Positions 1-5,567 of a stretch of DNA of 13,266 bases are shown here, in pieces. The notes below the pieces were generated by a model. That model was not told the origin of the DNA and searched no databases. It worked only from the letters and a program-made list of their open reading frames with translations. The position numbers were made by a program, and so were the translations under genes. Numbering within the stretch: position 1 is the first letter of the stretch; each line of letters begins with the position of its first letter. Origin of the DNA: Candidatus Heimdallarchaeota archaeon (GTDB taxonomy: Archaea; Asgardarchaeota; Heimdallarchaeia; Hodarchaeales; LC-3); the NCBI GenBank assembly GCA_027364495.1, contig DAHXPE010000192.1, forward strand, positions 1 to 13,266, in the 5' to 3' direction.

Positions 1-24
1 ATTTTTTTCTATCTTAATTAAAAA

Positions 25-321
25 ATGTCATCTAATGCTACTGTTGCACTTACTCCTGCTTCCGGAATGTCCGATAAGAAAGCTGGCGCCTGGGCCGGCC
101 TTACTTCTTTCTTTTTGATGTGGTCTTTTCTTTACATCGTCCTTGTAGTTTTCCGCCCTGGATGGGTTTGCGCCGCCGCACGTGAAGGCGAAGTTGTCGT
201 CGTAGACCCTGTTCGAGCTACCCCTCAAGTTGATCAGGCAAGGGCCTTTGTCGTTGCGCTAATCATTACTCTTGTTGTTATGCTGATTTTCTGGCTTGTT
301 GCTGCTACTGCTGTCAAGTAA
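25..321 (+). CDS. Small two-helix membrane protein, probable abundant virion component
   Basis: I do not recognise a family for this 98-residue protein. It has a short polar N-terminus, a hydrophobic helix at about residues 22-43 (rich in F, W, L and V), a polar charged stretch at 44-72 with one cysteine (C49), and a second hydrophobic helix at about 73-95 ending in VK. This predicts a hairpin-like two-pass membrane protein. The ATG follows AATTAAAAA, the A-tract context shared by the other genes. Base composition is strikingly different: I count 121 G+C in 240 bases at 61-300, against 12-15 per 60 bases in samples from neighbouring genes. Many codons end in C or G. This could reflect selection for high expression of a virion membrane protein, or recent acquisition. 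The reading frame is clear; the virion role is inference. Confidence 0.8.
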   Translation: MSSNATVALTPASGMSDKKAGAWAGLTSFFLMWSFLYIVLVVFRPGWVCAAAREGEVVVVDPVRATPQVDQARAFVVALIITLVVMLIFWLVAATAVK

Positions 322-498
322 ATTCTAAATCCTAACAACATATAGAAAGGGCTCAAAAACAAAAAGTAAAAAGAAAGCAAATATTCCCATCAATAGTAAG
401 AATATATAAATATGTATTCGGACTATCCAAACAGTGAAAAAAACAAATTAAATCAAATGATTTAATTTGAACATCCTAAATGCGTAAAGGGAAATATT
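322..498. other. Convergent intergenic region, no gene seen
   Basis: This 177-bp spacer separates two genes pointing at each other. I see no convincing ORF or RNA gene. The only clear structure is the hairpin at 444-469, listed separately. The rest is A-rich on the + strand and probably contains the 3' untranslated ends of both transcripts. Confidence 0.6.
444..469. terminator. Hairpin between convergent genes
   Basis: An 11-bp perfect stem (left arm CAAATTAAATC, right arm GATTTAATTTG) encloses a 4-nt loop, AAAT. It lies 123 nt after the stop of the 98-residue membrane protein and 30 nt beyond the stop of the RPB6-like gene on the other strand, so it could end both transcripts. Mimivirus transcripts are known to end at such palindromes; applying that here is inference. 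Confidence 0.6.
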
Positions 499-1077
499 CT
501 AAGCAGAATTCTCGTACGGTTTATTTCTAAAATTATAAGCAAATTTATATGAATCTGTATTATCATCATTAAATTCTAAATCTTCATTTGTTAAAAGTTT
601 TGTAGGATCTACTTTCTCTTTAATATTTCCATATAAATGTCTTTCAATCTTTACATTTAATGGATATTTTTTTCTATTATTAATCCAAAATCTTGCTATT
701 CTAAATACATCTCCTGATTTTACTTCTTCTTCATTTTCCATTTCTTCTGGGATTTCAAGTCTAGATGTCATTATATAATCCGCCAATGTTCCATATAATT
801 TTGCAAATTCGTAATCGGTCATTTTAATTATACCAGTTGTCTTTTTACGCTTTGGATTGTTATATATATTCATAGAGTTATCAAATTCTTGAATTTGATC
901 AAGATCAAAATTCTCATCATCATCATTTTTATCCGATTTCTTTTTTTGAGAATCATCAATATCTTCATCTTGATTTTCATATTCATTAATATCATAATCA
1001 TAATCATCATCATAATTATTTTGTTCATCTTCAGAATCATATTTATCGTCATCGTCAATAATTTCACGTTCTTCCAT
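499..1077 (-). CDS. DNA-directed RNA polymerase subunit RPB6-like
   Basis: This 192-residue protein is probably the omega/RPB6 subunit of a viral multisubunit RNA polymerase, which helps assemble and hold the largest subunit. Residues 1-66 are very acidic (runs of D, E, Y and N), as in eukaryotic RPB6. A basic PKRKK patch follows at 75-79. Residues 81-151 match the RPB6 core: TGIIKMTDYEFAKLYGT corresponds to the conserved 'T.YM(T)KYE.AR..GTRA' helix, and GDVFRIARFWINNRKKYPLN with IERHLYGN corresponds to 'DPL.IA..EL...KIPL.IRRYLPDG'. A tail of about 40 residues (152-192) extends past the usual RPB6 end. ASFV, mimivirus and other large DNA viruses encode RPB6 homologues. The ATG follows CATTAAA. 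It is divergent from the PCNA-like gene across 141 bp. The family call rests on motif reading only. Confidence 0.8.
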   Translation of the reverse strand: MEEREIIDDDDKYDSEDEQNNYDDDYDYDINEYENQDEDIDDSQKKKSDKNDDDENFDLDQIQEFDNSMNIYNNPKRKKTTGIIKMTDYEFAKLYGTLADYIMTSRLEIPEEMENEEEVKSGDVFRIARFWINNRKKYPLNVKIERHLYGNIKEKVDPTKLLTNEDLEFNDDNTDSYKFAYNFRNKPYENSA

Positions 1078-1218
1078 TTTAATGGAAAATTTTTATTTAA
1101 AATTTCAATAATAATCAGGTATTTTTATTAGGATTTATTTTGAATTGTATTTTAGGTAATATACCCATTATAAAAGAAAAATAAAAAATTTTTTCCTAAA
1201 AGATTTTTTAGGAAGAAA
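1078..1218. promoter_or_regulatory. Divergent promoter region, RPB6-like / PCNA-like
   Basis: This 141-bp, very A+T-rich interval lies between two divergent starts and must hold both promoters. On the + side, a 9-bp stem with a GATT loop (1193-1214; arms TTCCTAAAA and TTTTAGGAA) sits just before the PCNA-like ATG. It contains the 12-mer AAAAGATTTTTT at 1198-1209, exactly 9 nt before the ATG. The AGGAAG at 1210-1215 resembles a Shine-Dalgarno site but is simply the right arm of this hairpin. Confidence 0.55.
1195..1209 (+). promoter_or_regulatory. Candidate promoter element CCT-AAAAGATTTTTT
   Basis: The 12-mer AAAAGATTTTTT, directly preceded by CCT, ends 9 nt before the ATG of the PCNA-like gene. 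The same 12-mer occurs at the same 9-nt distance before the DUF5767-like gene on the opposite strand. Recurrence with fixed spacing suggests a core promoter, but no transcription data can be seen here. Confidence 0.45.
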
Positions 1219-2445
1219 ATGGACCTCGATGAACAAGAAGTTCAAATGCAAAGCGCAGGAGACGCTAATTTAATGAAAATTCTCCCCTCTGAAAATGATG
1301 CTCTTTCTTCAGGTTTAGTCGCATTGTTTACGTTAAATGATGGAAAATCAGTTAAATCTCTATTTGATTTTATGACTTCATACCCTGAATTTACAATTGA
1401 ATTTCATCCTGAAGGATTACAAATACAGGAAACATTAATAGATTCAAAAACTGGACAGATTGATATGTCTTCATATATGATATTTAAGGGAAAGGATTTG
1501 GTAAAATATATATTTTGTCCGCAAAATCTACCATCAGGTTTCTCTCAAGATTCTATTAGTATAAAAGTTTCTTCACAAACTTTCTATACATATGTAAAGA
1601 AGAATAAAACCACAACAGTTATTAACGTAGAATATAATATTAAAAATCCTAAATTATTAGTATCTGTTACAAATGGATCTACAACTACACCATTTTATTT
1701 GGATTTTAAAATTGTTCCAAAATCCATTTGTCAAATACCACCTAAATTAATAGATCCAAATATTAGAACAGATTGTAAGTTTACTAGTGAATTATTATCT
1801 GCTAATATGGCAATTGTATCAAGTAAGCACATGAACATTCTTTATGATTTTAGTATTTCTATTTTTAAAGAGGGTTTTTATGTTTGTAGTGATGCATCTG
1901 GTGTTGGTGGTATTCATTGTGGAAAAACAGAGGGATCATCTTTTAGATTTTCACTTAAAAATGCTGTCGGTAAAAGACTTACTAAATTATGTAAAATTAG
2001 TCCTAGATCAACTGTATCATTTTTTGCTTTAGACTCTTCAGTATTTAAAATTACATGTCCTACCGGATCATATGGTGTAATGTTTATATTTCAATATCCT
2101 AAAATGGATTCTCAGGTTCTTTCTAACTATCAACAATTATCTTACAATACAATGCAAATACCAAAACAAGTAGAGAATCATCCTTATACCGATAAACAAT
2201 TAATTTCTATTCAACATAATGGACAAATGTATCAATTAACACCTGAACAATATCAACAATATATGTACCAAATGCAAAATCAAAGAATTCAAAATACAAA
2301 TAGTATGAGTTTATCTAATACTTTAAATTCAATTAAACAAGAACAACCCACTCAAGAAAATGATAAAAAAACTGAGGTAGTTATTGCACCAATAATAAAT
2401 TTACAAACTCCACCTAGTAGTACTAAGTTACCAATTCATAAATAA
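1219..2445 (+). CDS. PCNA-like DNA sliding clamp with Q-rich C-terminal extension
   Basis: This is a probable processivity clamp that encircles DNA and tethers polymerase and repair enzymes. The clamp-like part spans about residues 30-295, near the usual PCNA length. Its start (FTLNDGKSVKSLFDFMTSY, then IEFHPEGLQIQE) matches the first PCNA module ('...KSL.D....' then 'F...G+..Q..D'). Its end (KITCPTGSYGVMFIFQYPK) matches the closing strand pattern seen in viral PCNA-like proteins. A 113-residue tail (296-408) rich in Q, N, Y and S follows, which ordinary PCNA lacks; it includes a Q/Y/M-rich stretch at about 337-355. The gene is followed at 32 bp by the resolvase gene in the same direction. 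Divergent DNA viruses often have weakly conserved clamps, so a related clamp-fold protein is possible. Confidence 0.75.
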   Translation: MDLDEQEVQMQSAGDANLMKILPSENDALSSGLVALFTLNDGKSVKSLFDFMTSYPEFTIEFHPEGLQIQETLIDSKTGQIDMSSYMIFKGKDLVKYIFCPQNLPSGFSQDSISIKVSSQTFYTYVKKNKTTTVINVEYNIKNPKLLVSVTNGSTTTPFYLDFKIVPKSICQIPPKLIDPNIRTDCKFTSELLSANMAIVSSKHMNILYDFSISIFKEGFYVCSDASGVGGIHCGKTEGSSFRFSLKNAVGKRLTKLCKISPRSTVSFFALDSSVFKITCPTGSYGVMFIFQYPKMDSQVLSNYQQLSYNTMQIPKQVENHPYTDKQLISIQHNGQMYQLTPEQYQQYMYQMQNQRIQNTNSMSLSNTLNSIKQEQPTQENDKKTEVVIAPIINLQTPPSSTKLPIHK

Positions 2446-2477
2446 AGAAATGATAAATTTATATACTTTTATTAAAA

Positions 2478-3272
2478 ATGAGTAAATATAATATATGGAA
2501 AAATAGATACAAAGGTAACTTTAATAGAAAAAAGAAGGATGAAAATACCACTCAATATTTCGATTCTTTAATACCAACATATATAGTAAAAGAAGTATCT
2601 ATAAAAGCTCCAAAACTTTATTGCAATCATTACAATGATGGTATATGTTTGGATTCACGTATTCTATTTCCAAATATTCCTCAATTTATACAATGTGCTT
2701 TTATAGATCCTGGAAAAGTTAGTTGTGCAATTAGAATAGTAAGAAAATATTTATATAATGGGGATATTGAATTACTTTGGTTTGGTATACATAATTTTGG
2801 TATTGGAATGGAACAAATAATGGTAGGTGTAGAAAATGAACTAGAGAAAATAAAAACAAAACTACAGTTATGTCATCATATTGTTATAGAAAGTCAGTTT
2901 ATGAAAAATGAGGTCAATTTTAGAACTTTCCAACATATGATTTCATATATTGAAAGAAATGTTAGAAATTCAGGTATGAGACCGATAATATTTGAAGTAA
3001 GTATTGAATTAAAAACTGTCTTTATAGGAGGACCAAAAACAAAAAGTCAATATGGAGGTACTGAAATAAAGGAATGGTCCAAAAAGAAAGCTATATATGA
3101 ATTACTAAAAAGGGGTGATTATATTTCATTATCAACATTAAAGATGTCTCTTGATAAACAAAATGAGGATCTATCAGATACGGTATGTTATGAATTTGCA
3201 TGGTGGTTCTATTTAAAATGTATAAAACATCTTTTTCTAAATGTTAAATGGATATATTTACTTTTAAATTAA
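2478..3272 (+). CDS. Poxvirus A22/RuvC-like Holliday junction resolvase
   Basis: This 264-residue protein is a probable RNase H-fold endonuclease that resolves branched DNA during genome replication and packaging. The RuvC-type acidic residues are visible in order: D77 in FIDPGK (first strand), E138 in HIVIESQ, and D230 and D233 in NEDLSDTVCYEF near the C-terminus. Between them lies a lysine-rich segment (KEWSKKKA, 197-204) of the kind that precedes the final helix in the A22 group. About 70 lysine/asparagine-rich residues come before the catalytic domain, longer than in poxvirus A22. Start: the ATG follows TTATTAAAA and lies 32 bp after the PCNA-like stop. The Erv1-like gene begins 17 bp downstream. 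The placement suggests joint expression with the clamp, but operons are not expected here and a separate promoter is likely. Confidence 0.85.
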   Translation: MSKYNIWKNRYKGNFNRKKKDENTTQYFDSLIPTYIVKEVSIKAPKLYCNHYNDGICLDSRILFPNIPQFIQCAFIDPGKVSCAIRIVRKYLYNGDIELLWFGIHNFGIGMEQIMVGVENELEKIKTKLQLCHHIVIESQFMKNEVNFRTFQHMISYIERNVRNSGMRPIIFEVSIELKTVFIGGPKTKSQYGGTEIKEWSKKKAIYELLKRGDYISLSTLKMSLDKQNEDLSDTVCYEFAWWFYLKCIKHLFLNVKWIYLLLN

Positions 3273-3289
3273 ATTTATTAATAAAAAAG

Positions 3290-3691
3290 ATGGAAAATTG
3301 CAAAATTTGTAATGATCATTTTATAGCTAAACTTGTAGGAAGGGGTATTTGGCATGAATGGCACTCTGTAGGATTTGTATCTGAATGTAGAGATCACATT
3401 ATCTCATTATATACTGTTATTCTATTATATAATAAGAGAATAAGATGTAAACATTGTAGTGATCATTCTAATGATTATATTATTGAAACTGGAGATAAAG
3501 TAATGGAGATATTAAATAATTATGAATTGACAGATTCAGAAGTAATAGAATACTTTAATCATTGGTTATATGATTATCATTGTAGAGCAAATATCCATTC
3601 CGGTAAAGATCCAAAAACTTTTCCTTCATATGATGAAGTAGCTAATTACTATTTAAATTATGAGATATGTGATAAAGATTGTGATAAATAG
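3290..3691 (+). CDS. Erv1/ALR-like FAD-dependent thiol oxidase
   Basis: This 133-residue protein is probably the viral sulfhydryl oxidase that forms disulfides in virion proteins in the cytoplasm. Motifs in order: GRGIWHEWHSVGF (W21, H25) for the 'GR.TW..LH' helix; RCKHCSDH (C53, C56, H59) for the redox-active 'PC..C..HF'; and FNHWLYDYHCRAN with HSGKDP (W92, H97, N101, K106) for the FAD-binding 'WL...HN.VN...GK'. Extra cysteine pairs lie at each end, C4-C7 and C127-C131, and could be shuttle disulfides. An in-frame ATG at 3248 would add 14 residues and overlap the resolvase. I prefer 3290 because it follows AATAAAAAAG, avoids overlap, and puts a plausible MENCKIC at the N-terminus. ASFV pB119L and vaccinia E10 are functional relatives. 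The stop abuts the palindromic repeat array. Confidence 0.82.
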   Translation: MENCKICNDHFIAKLVGRGIWHEWHSVGFVSECRDHIISLYTVILLYNKRIRCKHCSDHSNDYIIETGDKVMEILNNYELTDSEVIEYFNHWLYDYHCRANIHSGKDPKTFPSYDEVANYYLNYEICDKDCDK

Positions 3692-3837
3692 ATATATTAT
3701 ATTACATCTACTATAAAAATTTTTATAGTAAAAAAGATAGAAATATATTATATTACATCTACTATAAAAATTTTTATAGTAAAAAAGATAGAAATATATT
3801 ATATTACATCTACTATAAAAATTTTTATAGTAAAAAT
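3692..3837. repeat. Three tandem 51-bp direct repeats, each with a 22-bp palindrome
   Basis: Two identical 51-bp units (3692-3742, 3743-3793) and a third partial one (3794 to about 3837) begin right after the Erv1-like stop codon. Each unit contains a perfect 22-bp palindrome with half-site TACTATAAAAA, at 3709-3730, 3760-3781 and 3811-3832. The array sits wholly between convergent genes. A minus-strand ORF over it encodes only the repeat and is not a gene. Confidence 0.9.
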
Positions 3838-3849
3838 ATGAAGATATAA

Positions 3850-3865
3850 TATAAAAATTTTTATA
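3850..3865. terminator. Fourth, shortened palindrome of the array
   Basis: TATAAAAATTTTTATA is a perfect 16-bp palindrome and a decayed copy of the preceding 22-bp ones. It is embedded in a second direct repeat: the stretch TTTTTATAGTAAAAATATG plus AAGATAT recurs 36 bp later. Together with the three upstream copies it gives four hairpins in about 160 bp. Confidence 0.6.
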
Positions 3866-3887
3866 GTAAAAATATGAAGATATATTA

Positions 3888-3909
3888 AAATTAAACAATT
3901 GTTCAATTT
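3888..3909. terminator. Near-perfect palindrome overlapping the DUF5767-like stop
   Basis: AACAATTGTT at 3894-3903 is flanked by AAATT and AATTT with one mismatched pair (3893/3904), giving a 22-bp near-palindrome. It overlaps the minus-strand stop codon at 3908-3910. Its placement matches the palindrome over the OTU stop at the other end of the window, so it probably forms the 3' end of the minus-strand transcript. Confidence 0.55.
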
Positions 3910-5509
3910 AAAGTTCAACATCATCAAAATCGTCAACTGGTTTCGCTTTTTGCGGTTCAATAGATGATGTTTGTGATCTATTATCAGATGTAGGTTTACT
4001 ACCACCAAATCCACTAAAAAATTGTCCAATCATTCCAATTAAAGAGTTAGGATCTTGCCATCCAGTTGGCGGTTCAGGAACATCCGAAATACCATCGGAA
4101 TGTAATTTTGCAGTTCCTTCTGGTGGAGAAACGAATTTATCAATCTGTTCGAAAATAAAATCAGGTGGAGTTGCATTTTTACCAAATGTTTTTGCAGCTC
4201 CATTAATAGAACAAAAAGATACAACACCTGTTATAAATGTACCTAATGATCTTATCCATAAGGGATATTCTTCACCATCATCGTCCGAATAAAATTTTTC
4301 AGCAAATTCAATCAAATATGTGTCGAATTTATGAATAGTTTTAATTTGTGCCTTAAGTAAACCATTAAGAAAAACATATCCTTTTTTAACATGTCCATAC
4401 CATTCGATTAATGCAATAATTAAAACTAGATAAACTTTCCATTTCATAGCAGTTTGATATATACAAATTGTTTTAACAACCTGTTCGTATCTTTCATGAA
4501 TTAACTTTAAGGGAAGAACGTTAAAATCAGGTAATTCAATTTTCCATTTTGGATATTTAACAACTAACATATTATAATTATTTCTGAATTTTTCTTTTAT
4601 TTTATCCTTATCAAGATCTGATAACATCTCATAATTTGGTATTTTTGATTTTTGTTCGATAGGTTCACTTGTAGGAATCTGAAATCCAGGTGCAGATGGA
4701 ATATTATTCTGTTTATTTTTATTACTTTCTTCTGTTTTTTCATTTTCTTTTCTTTTCTTATAGTCTTCCAGTAATAATCTAATAATCATTTTTTCTTCTT
4801 TTCTTCTTTCTCTTGATGACTCTGATTCAGAATCATCAGAGTCATCTGAATCTTCAATATCATTAGATCTCTTTTTATGACTTCTGTTTTTACTTTTTCT
4901 TTTATAATTACTTTCTTTTTCTGTATTATAATTATTTTCCAGATCCTCATTTATAGTTACATTAGGTGTTTTTTTAATACCTCTAGGAGATAATGTTTTT
5001 GGAGTATATTCGTTCTTTTTCTTATATTGTTCATCTTCAATATAAGAAAAAGAATTTTTATCACTTTCTACTTTTTTAGATTTAAGATTATTTTCATTTT
5101 CTATGAAATTGGATTTCATATAAGAGGGACTATTATTGGTAAAATTTTGATCAAATTGTTCTTCCCGAACAGTATATATAACTCCATTTGGCATTGATAC
5201 TTCTGTGAATGAAGGTGAAAAAGATTTATATTGAGGAGTTTTCATTTGAATATTATTATCACTATTAAAATAACTTATTCTTTTACTATTCTCACTTGAT
5301 CCACTATTTATATATTTATTAATATAGGGAACTGGAATTTTTAATTTTTCACTATTAGAAGTACCTTGATATTCAGGTGAACTTATGATAGTTCTATTTT
5401 CATAATTAAATCCTTTATAAGAACTAAATACATTATTTGTTGAAGATCTGGAAGTATTACCGCCAGAAATATCACGAAAATTTCTGTTATCAGCGATATT
5501 TGAAATCAT
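3908..5509 (-). CDS. DUF5767-like conserved large-DNA-virus protein, probable virion protein
   Basis: This 533-residue protein has two parts. Residues 1 to about 290 are low-complexity and likely disordered, rich in N, S, K and E, with an acidic-serine run around 215-235 followed by a basic ER/K segment. Residues about 298-442 fit a family I recall as DUF5767, widespread in Nucleocytoviricota: YNMLVVKYPKWKIELPDF, then a helix ending IHERYEQVV, then MKWKVYLVLIIALIEWYG, YLIEFAEKFY, YPLWIRSLGTF, and a Gly/Ala-rich hydrophobic end at about 421-439. The tail (443-533) is Pro/Gly-rich and ends with an acidic DDFDDVEL. Two hydrophobic stretches (355-372, 421-439) suggest membrane contact. The ATG lies 9 nt after an exact AAAAGATTTTTT. 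It is convergent with the Erv1-like gene. The family assignment is from memory of the pattern, and its molecular role is unknown to me. Confidence 0.68.
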   Translation of the reverse strand: MISNIADNRNFRDISGGNTSRSSTNNVFSSYKGFNYENRTIISSPEYQGTSNSEKLKIPVPYINKYINSGSSENSKRISYFNSDNNIQMKTPQYKSFSPSFTEVSMPNGVIYTVREEQFDQNFTNNSPSYMKSNFIENENNLKSKKVESDKNSFSYIEDEQYKKKNEYTPKTLSPRGIKKTPNVTINEDLENNYNTEKESNYKRKSKNRSHKKRSNDIEDSDDSDDSESESSRERRKEEKMIIRLLLEDYKKRKENEKTEESNKNKQNNIPSAPGFQIPTSEPIEQKSKIPNYEMLSDLDKDKIKEKFRNNYNMLVVKYPKWKIELPDFNVLPLKLIHERYEQVVKTICIYQTAMKWKVYLVLIIALIEWYGHVKKGYVFLNGLLKAQIKTIHKFDTYLIEFAEKFYSDDDGEEYPLWIRSLGTFITGVVSFCSINGAAKTFGKNATPPDFIFEQIDKFVSPPEGTAKLHSDGISDVPEPPTGWQDPNSLIGMIGQFFSGFGGSKPTSDNRSQTSSIEPQKAKPVDDFDDVEL

Positions 5510-5518
5510 CTTTTTTGG

Positions 5519-5535
5519 AAAAAATCTTTTAAAGG
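5519..5535 (-). promoter_or_regulatory. Candidate promoter element before the DUF5767-like gene
   Basis: Read on the minus strand, CCTTT is followed by AAAAGATTTTTT (5530 to 5519), then exactly 9 nt to the ATG at 5509. This is the same 12-mer at the same distance as before the PCNA-like gene, although the two genes are otherwise unrelated. Confidence 0.45.
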
Positions 5536-5555
5536 ATTCTAAATTAAACTAAAAT

Positions 5556-5567
5556 TATAAATTTATA
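5556..5567. terminator. Short palindrome over the stop of the 482-residue gene
   Basis: TATAAATTTATA is a perfect 12-bp palindrome covering the minus-strand stop at 5563-5565. It follows the stop-overlap pattern seen for the OTU and DUF5767-like genes but is short enough to arise by chance in this A+T-rich DNA. Confidence 0.3.

Noticed and set aside
28..228. Minus-strand ORF opposite the 98-residue membrane protein
   Set aside because: No start context or domain; it exists only because the G+C-rich gene has few stop codons on its complement.
322..498. tRNA or small RNA gene in the intergenic spacers
   Set aside because: No cloverleaf arms or conserved T-loop sequence found in this or the other spacers; only simple A/T hairpins.
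889..1131. Plus-strand 80-residue Ile/Phe-rich ORF
   Set aside because: It is the antisense of the acidic D/N/E-rich part of the RPB6-like gene and low in complexity; a shadow frame.
1210..1215. Shine-Dalgarno-like AGGAAG before the PCNA-like gene
   Set aside because: It is the right arm of a local hairpin, and no other gene in the window has a comparable purine site; the gene content is that of a eukaryotic virus.
3248..3289. Upstream ATG giving a 147-residue Erv1-like protein
   Set aside because: It overlaps the resolvase gene and adds a non-conserved stretch; the ATG at 3290 has the A-tract context of the other starts.
3692..3837. CRISPR-like array
   Set aside because: The repeats are directly abutting with no unique spacers, number only three, and lie at a convergent junction with no cas genes.
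3653..3898. Minus-strand 81-residue ORF across the repeat array
   Set aside because: Its translation is just the 51-bp repeat read three times (Y/F/K/N-rich) and it overlaps the end of the Erv1-like gene; not a credible protein.
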